Source of the DNA: Molanna angustata
Lineage: Eukaryota > Arthropoda > Insecta > Trichoptera > Molannidae
Length of the DNA stretch: 64,000 bases
Reading direction: 5' to 3'
NCBI GenBank assembly: GCA_963576475.1
Contig: OY754987.1
Coordinates: 11,402,847-11,466,846 of the forward strand
Of the stretch, positions 54,808 through 64,000 are shown one piece after another (the stretch's first letter is position 1; the number at the start of each line of letters is the position of its first letter). The translations under genes and the position numbers were made by a program. The notes under the pieces were generated by a model. It ran no database searches. It saw only the letters and a list, made by a program, of their open reading frames with translations, and was not told where the DNA came from.

Positions 54808-56017
54808 TAGTGATGGGACAAAGAAGAATATTTGTCGTCTTATTGCAAGGAATATCACGACCAAATCTGTCTGTCAAATAAAATAATAGAAAATTTTATT
54901 ATGGGTACCAAACTGATACCTACCTTTCACGATATTGGTTTAGTTAAAAAAATGCGATATATGAGCAAGGAGTATTTGATATATTTTACGAAATTTTATA
55001 TTCGGTACTTTTTACACCGAGATTTGAATTTTGGAATATTTTTTTTCCACGAATTGTATAATATTAGTTGACATTTTTTTAGCGTTTATTCAACCTTGAC
55101 GTAGAAATGATTGACAAAAGGATTAGATCGTCATTTAAATAATTATAAAAAAAACATTTTGATAAACTGAAAAAATCTGTAATTGTAGTATTAATGAATC
55201 GAGCATTTATTAAAATCGTAAAAATATCTATGCAAGTATTGTATGGAAAATTTTAACAGTAAATACTTTGTTGCTTGTAAATATAAAAATTTACATATTA
55301 TGACATTTAAATATTTTTATTTATACTAATCTATATCATAAAATCTTGTTAAAACTATTATGTTCACTCACATACTCTGAGTTATTACATAGACTTAGTT
55401 ATTTGTTTGTCTCTATTGATATCTTTTGGTGTTCAATATACGAATATAAAAAGATACTTCTGAAGGTCGAATAAACACTTTTTTTCTTTTTTTTTTAAAT
55501 GAATATGTCTTTAAAATAACAAGTACATATACATCCTCATACGTTCCCTAAATAAGGCTAAATGCTTATACCATAGGTGAATGAAATCGGTGGTGGCAGG
55601 ATACGAACTCGCGACCATTACATTACAAACCCAGCGCGCTAACCTCTCTGCCACCACCCATCTGTGAACTAGGTATTTTTTAATCAAATAAAAATGATTA
55701 TGGTTCTACATGTATATTTTCCTTATAATAGGACGACCGTTTCGGCTGGCTAGGCTGATTATGGAGTTTTACACATATACCGTCAGTATTGACAATTTAA
55801 AAAATACCCATCTGTGTGTTTCATACTTCTGGGTGTTTCAAATTTTTTTCATTACTCATTTCATGATTTTTGTTTTTATGTTTATTCGTTATTTCATTTT
55901 TTTTAAATGAAACAATGAATAACATTAATCTAATCAATTACTAAAAATATTTCAAAGACCAAATATAGACTGCAATATTACGGTCTCGATATTGTATATT
56001 CAATTTACCCATCACTA
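54808..56017. mobile_element. possible hAT-like TIR element, about 1.2 kb
   Basis: The ends TAGTGATGGG (54808) and CCCATCACTA (to 56017) are perfect 10-bp inverted repeats of the hAT type. The flanking 8-mers (gttacatc and gtgttaaa) do not match as a duplication, so the pairing could be fortuitous or the copy old. A SINE family B copy lies inside. Inner ORFs (79 and 66 codons) do not look like transposase. Confidence 0.4.
55485..55663 (-). mobile_element. tRNA-derived SINE (family B)
   Basis: On the minus strand: gatgggtggtggcagagagg, anticodon-arm-like ctgggtttgtaatgtaatgg, B box gagttcgtatcc, then tatgaggatgtatatgtact. Diverged. Confidence 0.75.
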
Positions 56018-57040
56018 GTGTTAAAACAAGAATATGGCGAAAACTCATAATACCGGGGTAAAAATAATTAATTCTCATTATTATTTTCAACTTTGATAAT
56101 ATTAACGGCGCGGCGTCATCTTTAGAAAATATGTATCCATCTCAAGGAAAATATTATTATACTCTGAATTAAAATCCATTATACTGAAAGGCGCATTGTA
56201 GAATGTAGAATGGACTTTTGTTCAACGAACCAAAAACTCGATGACTGATGATATTTAAGTATTTTACTTTGTTATATTGTCTTGCTAATTTCATTATATT
56301 ATATACAACAAACAAGGCATAGAAAAAATTATCTCCATTTTCAATCAAATTATGTTGACTTTAATAAAATTCAAACAAGCTAATAATTTATTTCAATTGA
56401 AGGTAAAAAATATTCGACAATTATTTTAATTGTAAAAATGAATTTTGGTTGTTCTGCCAATATCATTTTTTTTATCTATGGTTTACTTATTATTATGGAC
56501 ACATACACATGGACTGATTCTCCTAGCAGTCCATTGTACTCGCAACATTCAATACATCCACTTTATTATTATAATATCACAGGGAATAAAAATATTTTTA
56601 TAATTAATGTACCCAATTAAGCTGTAGTGATATCCACTGTATACACATTTGATTACCCTAAGCCCGCACTCACATAAAATTGAAATAATTAACCCTTACA
56701 TATACCATCAAATGCAAACTTGATCTTTTATTCGAAACCCCAAGTATGAATTATTTATTAAGAGACATTTCATTAACGCAAGAGAACATTTTCCTTCCAG
56801 CCATAGTAAGTAATTATTCATTTTATTTAAAATATAAAAACTCTCCCCCGTATTAAAATAATCCAATGCCGCTTAGCAGTTTAATTATATGATTTCATAC
56901 CTATGCAAATTTTATTACCATTATTCAACAAAACTTCAAAAAAGATTTTTTTGCTCTTGTTTTATACCCTCGTTTATTCATTTGTTTTGTTTAATTTATT
57001 AATTTGATGCATTGTATTCAGTGGAGCTTATTATTTTCGT
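56018..57040. other. no supported gene
   Basis: AT-rich. A 60-codon ORF at 56438-56620 (hydrophobic start) has no supporting context. Confidence 0.4.
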
Positions 57041-57044
57041 TTGG

Positions 57045-57725
57045 TTGACCTGCTGGTCTGTAATTCAAAAACGATTGCTCCTAATATAACAAAGTCCAAT
57101 TATCCTACCATCTCTTGGATGGTATTCCGTGTAATTTCATTTGCTGCTATATACGCAAGTCTATCACTGTCCATTCTGGTTACGTGGTACCTCCAATGTC
57201 TTCTTCTGGATCTACTTCACCGAACGATCTCTTCTTCTTCTTCTTCAGCCTTTTTTTTTTTTCATTCTTGGACATAGGCCTCCCCCTTGATTCTCCACAA
57301 CTCCCTGTCATGGGCACACTACATCTATCTCCCCCCGGCACATTTCTTGATGTCATCAGACCACCTTGCCTGGGGTCTGCCGACATCTCTTCGGCTTGTT
57401 CTCGGTCGCCATTCTATGATCTTTTTGGTCCACCGTGAATCCTGGCGTCTGGCAACATGACCTGCCAAGCTCTACTTAAGGCCAGCGACCCTTTCCGCTA
57501 CATCGGCTACTTTGGTTCATTCTCTTATCATGACATTCTGAATTCTGTCCCTTATTGAAATACCCAGCAACTTTCTCTCCATAGCTGCTCTCTGTGTCAC
57601 TAACAGTTTGTGCATTATTCGTTTTGTCAGGACCGTTGTTTCCATTCCATAAGTAAGCACTGGGAGAATACATGCATCAAATAGCTTCTTTTTCAAATAA
57701 TGGGATGTCCTCTATTCAGATATTT
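57045..57725 (-). pseudogene. LINE RT C-terminal relic
   Basis: Minus-strand pieces in changing frames read YGMETTVLTKRIMHKLLVTQ, RAAMERK, IRDRIQNVM, RKRTKVADVAERVAGLK, WQVMLPDARI, RPRTSRRDVGRPQARWSDDI, then DRELWRIKGEAYVQE. This is the ordered C-terminal landmark set of a lepidopteran LINE (…TYGxExxxLT…RAMERxxLG…DRIRN…VADxAxxxAxLKWxWxGHxxR…GRPxxRW…). Further remnants reach 57045. Confidence 0.75.
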
Positions 57726-57789
57726 TTCTAAGTTCAACATATCGAACAAAATTTCGGAGAATTTTTCCAGTGATTGACTTTTTTAAACC

Positions 57790-57900
57790 TCAATTTCCGT
57801 TGTCCTTAGGAGCCCTTTGGTTCATACAGTGTCTGCTCGCGTTTCCAAAGCATACGTTATGATTGGTCGTACGCATTTCAATTTTTCCTTCTTTTGAATG
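57790..57900 (-). pseudogene. LINE fragment related to 19341-19690
   Basis: CVRPIITYALETRADT, a stop, TKGLLRTTEIE matches TCVRPIATYGVETRADTTRT, KSLLRISEM of the 19-kb copy. Confidence 0.7.
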
Positions 57901-58379
57901 TATACATATGTATATGTGTATTTTAACTTTAGTTTTAATTGTGCAGTGTAATGCCTTTTTTTGTTATAATTTGAATGCTCAGGAGACGTTAATTGTACCT
58001 ACCTAACTATGAACAATAACCATGCGGGAGAGACCTGTTAGGGTAAAACCGCCTAATACGCCCCACTTTTTTTTGAAATTCAATAAAAAATCACAGATTT
58101 ACAAAAACTGAAAAATATTTATTCAAAAAATAAATTTAATACTAAAGGTACAATATTGCATTCAAATAATTTTGATATGATCAACACAAGAGTTATAAAA
58201 AAATAATTAATTTTTTGTGGAGTGGGGCATTTTAAGACACGATTGATGCCTAATACGCCTCACTCGTGTCGCAAAACGCCCCATCAAATTCAAGACAAGA
58301 CTTCTTACAATAAAAACAAAAAATAAGAAGCAAAATGAACATAAAATGAATTTTAACAACACTTACAGTACATTCTTTA

Positions 58380-58650
58380 AGAATACACTTACTTTAAGGA
58401 AAAAAACTATGAACAATTATAAAATAAAAGTCTTGAAAAAATTAAGTAATACCTAAGGTAAAAACAATAAACAATTTTAAAATAAAATTCTTGAAAAAAT
58501 TAAGTAATAGGTAGATTAAAAACAACGAACAATTACAAAATAAAATTCTTGAAAAAATTAAGTAGGTATCTAATGGGTAGGTTAAAAACAATGAACAATT
58601 ATAAAATAAAATTCTTGAAAAAATTAAGTAATAAGTTAAAAATAATCAAT
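58380..58650. repeat. about 60-bp tandem repeat inside the pogo-like element
   Basis: Four to five copies of gaacaattataaaataaaat, tcttgaaaaaattaagtaat plus variable linker. It supplies the last ~20 codons of the transposase-derived ORF. Confidence 0.85.
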
Positions 58651-59129
58651 AATAGTGTGAAAAATTTGTCAACATCCTTTCTGTTCACCCCGTATGCCCG
58701 AGCCAGAGATAGGCCTTCTGACTTTCTCTGACTCAGTTCGGGGTTTCGGGCCATGAAATTACTAAACCATTTGTTGCCAGCTGTCTTAGATTCATTTGAA
58801 AATAAATTTTTAACATTTAGATTATTAGCTAATTGATAGGCCATGACTTTTACGTCTTTCCTATCAGGTGCAAATCCTACTTTTTCCAATTTTTTTATAT
58901 GTGCTACTAGCTTTTTCTCGTACTCCACTTTAAATACCGGATTGCGTCCAAGGGGGCCTTTAGGTTTGCGCGTAATAAGATGCCTTCTTAGTGTTCTGGA
59001 AGGAATTTTATAAGCTCTGGAGGCCTCGTTCACTCCCATTTCTTTATTTTCCACTTTATTCATAGCTTCATCGAGGTTCTGTGCGCTCCACGACGCCCGA
59101 AGGGTCTTTCTTTCATATCCACCCGACAT
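58599..59129 (-). CDS. pogo-like transposase N-terminal DNA-binding protein (truncated), about 176 aa
   Basis: The start chosen is MSGGYERK at 59127-59129. The frame is open 31 codons further upstream, but an ideal splice acceptor (ttgtttacag) lies directly before this ATG, suggesting a 5' UTR intron. Residues about 10-60 form a Psq-type helix-turn-helix (LDEAMNKVENKEMGVNEASR, AYKIPSRTLRRHL). Residues about 75-155 form a CENP-B/Tigger-type HTH (KLVAHIKKLEKVGFAPDRK, then KWFSNFMARNPELSQRKSEG). In pogo/Tigger transposases these bind the transposon ends. The DDE nuclease that should follow is absent; the ORF runs off into repeat-derived TLLLIIFNLLLNFFKN. The protein could at most bind ends, possibly repressing relatives. 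Confidence 0.8.
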   Translation of the reverse strand: MSGGYERKTLRASWSAQNLDEAMNKVENKEMGVNEASRAYKIPSRTLRRHLITRKPKGPLGRNPVFKVEYEKKLVAHIKKLEKVGFAPDRKDVKVMAYQLANNLNVKNLFSNESKTAGNKWFSNFMARNPELSQRKSEGLSLARAYGVNRKDVDKFFTLLLIIFNLLLNFFKNFIL

Positions 59130-59614
59130 CTGTAAACAATACACAACATAATCCTTCTTAATACAATGTATGTACTTATAGAAGTTTTTTGCATAGGTAC
59201 AAGCAGGTGGGGCATTTTGCATACAAGCAGGTGGGGCATTTTAGGAAATTTGCTCCTCAAAACGCCCCACCATCAATGTGAGAATATTTTAAGGTTATGT
59301 CGTTCAGCAACTTTTCGAAAACTAAGACAATTTAATGTATTATACCACACAACAAGTATATTCCAAATAAAAAAATAAATTATTTAAGAATATCAATTTG
59401 TATGAAACTTACCGCAAATTGTCCGAACACAATTTTTTTATTTTTTTATTTTTTTTTGCAACAAACAAACGGCGGAGCGTCGTTCCACCTCGCATGCCAG
59501 TGGAATACTAACGGTCATACACGTGTAAGAGCTCTGCTTCGTAATACTCTCCGTGTACGTAGGAGAAGGGTGGGGCGTTTTACGAAGTGGGGCGTATTAC
59601 CCGGTTTTACCCTA

Positions 59615-60795
59615 TTGGAGCACTGGAGATTCTATGTTTTTGTTTCGTGATATCTTTGTTTTTTGTTGTTCAGTGTTCTGTTGGTGTCTCTTTATATTAA
59701 ATAAATAAACAAATAAACATATTTAAATACAGTTATAATAAAAATAATAATAAAAATAATTGTTAATTTCCTTTTAAAAACAGATTACATTGGAACCATA
59801 ATGAAATATCTTGAATCTATACAAAGAAAATAAAATAATATCTATAGGTATATAAGTATAATATATCAATTCACCCATTTTTTGGTAGGTATATATGTTG
59901 TACTACGCTTTTTTACCATTGTCTGCCTAACTAGGAATAATTCCTGTTTTAAGGCATCCAATTTATTTTTTGTTTATTTTATTTTCTCACGAAACAATAT
60001 GTGTTCTGAATGAGGAAAATATCAATAAATAATAGATATTAATTTTATACCCTTTAAAAGAAAAAAAAAATTTAAAAACATATATTATTTTACTCATCCA
60101 CACACTGAATTGATTCTACTTACAAAGTTACTCGAGAAAGTCTTTTATATTTTATAATAAATATCGATATATAATTATTTTCATACATATTAACATATAC
60201 CTATAAGTATTTCATTGGGTTTTCATGTCTCTCAAAATAACTATAAATATTTCATTGTCGATACAACATGATTTTTAGGGATTATCCTAATTTTTCCAAT
60301 ATCGAAATTTGATTTAGAGGCCGACGGTGAAAAATGTTATTGGATTCTGTGAGAATATTGAATTTCAATACAGATATGGTTGACCTTCTCTAATATTGAT
60401 ATATTTCATTATATCTGGACTAGGGATGGGTATGAAAAAAAAATATGTACTGTACATATGACCGGTAACAAATAAAATTTCGAAAAATTGAAATCAAACT
60501 GTATAAAAACACAGCATTAAAATGTGTTTGTCGAAAATGGTTTATGGTTCTTAATAGATCGTATTTTTGGTTTCAATATCCCGAGAACTTGGGTCATATG
60601 TAAATAAATTCTGCTTAGCGGATTTATTCATCTATAGAGACATTCATCTTTAATAAAGAGTAACTTGACTGAAAAAACATGGAAGCTAAAATTATTGACA
60701 CGAATGAATAATTATGAATACCAACTACTACAACTTATAATATTTGAAATGTAAATAAGCTATACACCACTTATTTTTGTGAGTCACTTCGCGAC
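59615..60795. other. no supported gene
   Basis: AT-rich. An isolated hAT-like end TAGGGATGGG at about 60421 has no partner. Confidence 0.45.
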
Positions 60796-60842
60796 ATGTT
60801 TCGGAAGTGCTGTGCTTCCATCAACCGGCGTGTAGAGTCTCA
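60796..60842 (-). ncRNA. decayed hammerhead-like motif
   Basis: On the minus strand: ttgatgg, helix ggaag-cacagca-cttcc, then GAAAC-at-GTC. Helix II and the GAAAC...GTC part are intact, but the CTGANGA core is mutated and flanking helix I does not pair well. Probably a relic of the same class as 14158-14198. Confidence 0.35.
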
Positions 60843-60849
60843 TATTTAT

Positions 60850-61443
60850 AAAAAAACGTCAATTTTACAATTTTTAAAGATAATATATTGCAAAAAAGTA
60901 TGTCACAACGATTCCGAAGTGATTTTAAAATTTGTAAATGTCTGGACAAATACAAAACAATTACATTTATTTGGGAATAAAGAAATAAAATAGATGAATG
61001 ATTTTAAAAGGTTCAAACAAACACTGAAAAAAACATTGTACAATTTAATCTGGTTTATGAAATGATGTATGTAATGATGTATGTATTGATATGACCAAAA
61101 TTGTTTCGAGTTACCCGTTTTCTATTATTTTTTATGTATATTTGTTTTTTTTCAGCATTGTACAACTATATATTTATTGTATGTAGTATAACCTATCTAA
61201 TGTCAAATGATTCCCTCATCAAGCACAAGATTTTAATCTTTTTGGTGAGGTAATGCAACAATTTTACCATAGTATGTCATGATGTATTAAGTAAATTTAT
61301 TTGTAATTTTATTAAAAAAATGATATTAAATGAATAATAAAAAAAAAACTCTAACGCCATAAAGCAATTACATAAAATAAAATAGTGTAGGTATTTGTGA
61401 TCTAATCGTTGTAATGGCATTGTTTTAATACTTCAGAAGTTTC
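60850..61443. other. no supported gene
   Basis: AT-rich. Confidence 0.45.
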
Positions 61444-61447
61444 TTAA

Positions 61448-62123
61448 GGGGGGGACTGCTGCCATCGTACCTATTTTTCAATTTGATATACCATCATTAT
61501 TTCTTATCAAATCGTTTTGAAAAAGATAATTTAGATAGTTTGGGTATTAGTAAACAAAAATATATCTTTAGTTTTTGATAATATTCTGTATAAATTATTG
61601 TAGAAAAATAATGGCATACCCCGATTTTCAACGTTTATCTTATTTTTTTACAAAATATAAGGCGTAGTTTAACATATTTGTTTTTAAATTAAAGAAAACA
61701 AAAATATCTAGAAAAATATGATATGACGTTGCATTAATGCTTCAAGTTTAGAAAATAAACCTAAAAAACATTTATTTTCCATTCAGCGCCATTGCGAAAT
61801 ATAAGTTTTTTTGGTTTATTAACTTAACCTGATGCATTAATGCAATGTTACATCGTATTTTTTCAGATATTTTGATCTTCTTTAATTTATAAAAAAATAT
61901 AATGCTCTATATCTTATAGTTTTTTAGAAATTTAAGATAAATGTTAAAAATTGGAGTATGCTTATTATTTTCCTACAAGAATATATACAGAATATAATTA
62001 ATAAATTAAGGTATATTTTTATGACTTAATATCCAAAATAACTAGGTTATTTTTTTCAAAATGATTCGTTTTGTAGTAATGACGCAAATTCAAATTGAAA
62101 AAACGTTGGCAGCAGTTCCCCCC
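61448..62123. mobile_element. palindromic TTAA-flanked element (piggyBac-type MITE), 676 bp
   Basis: Ends GGGGGGGACTGCTGCCA and (reversed) GGGGGGAACTGCTGCCA lie directly inside TTAA on both sides (61444-61447 and 62124-62127). Nearly the whole element is one imperfect palindrome centred near 61785 (for example attaatgcttcaagtttag against aacctgatgcattaatgc). TTAA duplication is diagnostic of the piggyBac superfamily. Non-coding. Confidence 0.8.
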
Positions 62124-62129
62124 TTAAGG

Positions 62130-62688
62130 TAAAAAAAAATTATGATGAAATCAAAACAAAATAAATGAGATGAACATCTGACATAGAAAATATACAGAAC
62201 TGGAAGGCGTTTGATTTTTCTGATACGTAACGATCACTTCTAGGAAAAGGTTCTGAATGTGTTTACACACGTTCGAAGTATAATCGTAACGTACCGTATA
62301 AATTTAAAACACTTACCGGGAAAACCATTAACGGATTTCTGCGGCCACGTTGACGGGAATTTAAAAAAATGTTTCAAAAAGGAATATTCTCAGAATGTGC
62401 GAAAATATTTTTCTTTGACATCACTATTCCGTGCGTATATCGGCTAACAGTTAACGTGTCTTTATAGTCGGTATACATGGCGAAAGGTTATAATTTTTTC
62501 TTTGGGTCATTGGGTTGTAAATAAGGGCCAATATTGCTCGGACAGAGATTGCGAATCACGGCGTTTAGCGAAAGCTCTTAACGACGAAATATGACTCACG
62601 AAAACATGACTTATGAAAAATTCATTATTTGGGACGGTTATTTATTCATTTATTTTTTTACTACAGACACCAGCATAACACACTTACT
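62130..62688. other. no supported gene
   Basis: 62200-62600 is a little GC-richer with no repeat match in the window. A 62-codon ORF (62259-62447) has no recognised domain. Confidence 0.35.
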
Positions 62689-62689
62689 T

Positions 62690-62872
62690 ACTTAGATATT
62701 TTTTAAAATGCAAATAACTACCAACTGTATGTCTCTTGTGAAATGTAATAATATGTACACTGCTAGCTATAGAACAGGTATACCTACCTAGTTGGGCAGC
62801 AGTTATCTATTTTTAATGAAGATTATTTAAACGGTGTGATAAAGAAATAAATAAATAAATAAAATAACAATG
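62690..62872 (+). mobile_element. LINE 3' UTR with (taaa)n tail
   Basis: aatgcaaataactaccaact, aatatgtacactgctagc, gttgggcagcagttatcta and ggtgtgataaagaaataaat match 16500-16680, the 3' end of the LINE at 15982. Confidence 0.8.
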
Positions 62873-63001
62873 ACAAAGACACACAAAAAGTTACGGACAA
62901 ACGCATAAGATCTCCAATGCCCCAATGACAGGTGTCTGTCACATAGTCAATATTAAATATTTAGGACTTTTGAATATGAACGATTTTTCCTGTTTTTTTC
63001 T

Positions 63002-63235
63002 CGGCCTTCGTGGCTCTGTTGGTTGGGTATCTAACTGCTAATCCAAGGGTCCCGGGTTCGATTCCCGGTGAAGACACAGTTTTTAATTGTGTTTTCAGTC
63101 TGGATCTGTGAGACAATAATTAATATCGTTAGTCTCCAGAATGTGGCAATTTTGTTATTGGGTGCGTGTTAAACTAATATTTGACATATTACCTGTAAGT
63201 TGCCCGAGAAGCAATATTAAATAAATAAATAAAAC
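63002..63235 (+). mobile_element. tRNA-derived SINE (family C)
   Basis: A tRNA-like head (cggccttcgtggctctgttg; anticodon-arm-like ctaactgctaatccaagg; B box gggttcgattccc) is followed by an unrelated body (cagtctggatctgtgagac, agtctccagaatgtgg, gttgcccgagaagcaa). It ends in aaataaataaataaaa, a LINE-like tail. The anticodon position reads GCT, but no long variable arm is present. Complete from head to tail. Confidence 0.8.
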
Positions 63236-63321
63236 CTAATATTTTACAAAATGTACCACACTACATATTTGAGTATCTTGGTAGCATGCTGTAAATTTCC
63301 TGGGTCTATCAAATATCAGAT

Positions 63322-63552
63322 GTGGAGGCACTCAGGAGAGTGAATGTCAAGCGCGAGCTAGTTGACACAATCAAGCGGTGAAAGATATAATATTTGAGTC
63401 ACTTTCTGCGAGGCAAAAGTTATAGGCAGCTCCAACTGATTATAAAGGGCAAAATAGAAGGACGTCTTAGAATAGAGGAAGACATCAGATATCATGGCTC
63501 CGCAGTGTACCTTCTCAGCAGTGATCGCCAACGTAGGATGGACCCGATTTAG
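63322..63552 (+). pseudogene. LINE RT C-terminal relic
   Basis: One frame reads VEALRRVNVKRELVDTIKR, stop, KI, stop, YLSHFLRGKSYRQLQLIIKG, KIEGRLRIEEDIRYH, then a divergent end. The 'LV-T-I-K-R-R-K-x-x-Y-L-G-H-x-x-R-G-x-x-Y-x-L-L-Q-L-I-x-x-G-K-I-E-G-x-R' pattern is the C-terminus of a common insect LINE. Two stops. Confidence 0.75.
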
Positions 63553-63554
63553 CA

Positions 63555-64000
63555 CGAAGAAGAAGAAGCTATTAAGGTTACATAAAAATACCTACATTCA
63601 TCTATTTGATTAATTATAAAATTGAATGATCTTGACGTGTTTGCGGATACGCTCTCTGTTTTTAAAAAAAAAGTTAACTCGCGCGTGTTGTTTTAAGGAA
63701 GATCTCAGTGCTGTTTATGTACGCTATTTTGTCTTTTCTCTAACTTTTATGACTTTTTTGACTTCTTATGTGCCTGATTTTTTTGCTTCTACTTATGTAA
63801 CTTCTATAACTTTTTTTTTCTTGAATTGTGTAACTTTTTTCTTCTTGAATTGTGTAACTATTTTTTTCTTTTTCTTTTTTACTTAACTTTTGTAGTCGAA
63901 TTATTTCTAATTTATGTACTTGTGTAACTTGCGTGTGTGATTGAGTGAGAGCTCATATAATTTTGTGTGCATCCATAATTGGACGTCCAGCACTCATAGT
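63555..64000. other. no supported gene; T-rich low-complexity stretch
   Basis: 63735-63895 is built of taactttt, gacttttt and cttgaattgtgtaac repeats. The 86-codon ORF through it is a low-complexity artefact. Confidence 0.5.

Larger units (their letters stand above)
58041..59612. mobile_element. TA-flanked pogo-like DNA transposon, 1572 bp, internally deleted
   Basis: The ends GGGTAAAACCGCCTAATACG and (reversed) GGGTAAAACCGGGTAATACG are inverted repeats of at least 28 bp, flanked by TA (58039-58040 and 59613-59614). Subterminal copies of gtggggcatttt occur at 58220-58285 and 59205-59272, possible transposase-binding sites. It carries one minus-strand ORF coding the DNA-binding half of a pogo-type transposase. 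The DDE half is replaced by a 60-bp tandem repeat. Confidence 0.88.

Noticed and set aside
57240..57438. Plus-strand ORF (LDIGLPLDSPQLPVMGTLH) as a protein
   Set aside because: It is the antisense of a clearly better minus-strand LINE reading.
60421..60435. hAT terminal inverted repeat (tagggatggg)
   Set aside because: No inverted partner or duplication could be found nearby.
63002..63076. Functional tRNA gene
   Set aside because: The tRNA-like head is fused to a SINE body with a (taaa)n tail and lacks a matching acceptor stem.

Overview
This window looks like AT-rich, intron- or intergenic-type nuclear DNA of an insect, most probably a lepidopteran. That reading rests on the repeat content: LINE relics ending in the 'gggtaggcagaga' 3' tail familiar from moth and butterfly genomes, tRNA-derived SINEs, Helentron-like elements, TTAA- and TA-flanked DNA transposons and a Bel/Pao retrotransposon. 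I find no complete host protein gene. The best host-gene trace is an unusually GC-rich block (about 35.93-36.2 kb) followed by a consensus splice donor at 36391, which could be a promoter plus 5' non-coding exon.

Layout. 0-7.1 kb: tandem repeats, a LINE tail, a minus-strand Ty3/gypsy-type gag ORF (2426-3409) with a decayed protease behind it, and a LINE 3' UTR. 7.6-14.4 kb: a SINE, then about 50 copies of a 66-bp minisatellite (7760-11087). Next to it lies a 3.3-kb foldback element (11088-14431) with 188-bp inverted arms. One arm carries a 161-bp insertion, flanked by a 14-bp duplication, that contains a hammerhead-ribozyme motif with all three helices. 15-23 kb: LINE, SINE and MITE relics and an in-frame minisatellite. 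23.2-29.4 kb: a structurally complete Bel/Pao element with 262-bp LTRs (two differences), a 5-bp target duplication and a gag-pol broken by stops and frame changes. 30-34 kb: a Helentron-like element and LINE fragments. 35-40 kb: the GC-rich exon candidate, dispersed repeats and a PD-(D/E)XK-like ORF. 40-48 kb: inverted repeats, two related TIR elements (one cleanly splitting a LINE, with a 9-bp duplication), a tRNA-Trp fragment, a long hairpin of simple repeats, and more LINEs and SINEs. 48.8-50.7 kb: a 40-bp minisatellite interrupted by a 436-bp solo LTR. 51.6-54.5 kb: a relic of a LINE with a restriction-like endonuclease, and a Helentron nested in another repeat. 54.8-64 kb: a hAT-like TIR pair, LINE relics, a TA-flanked pogo-like element coding only a DNA-binding protein, a palindromic TTAA element, and SINE/LINE ends.

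The genes do not form a pathway: almost every protein trace is a retroelement or transposase fragment. The interest lies in layered insertions, whose empty-site comparisons within the window let several element boundaries be read exactly, and in ribozyme and hairpin motifs that recur across unrelated-looking repeats. All calls were made by eye; family names come from recognised motifs, not database searches.
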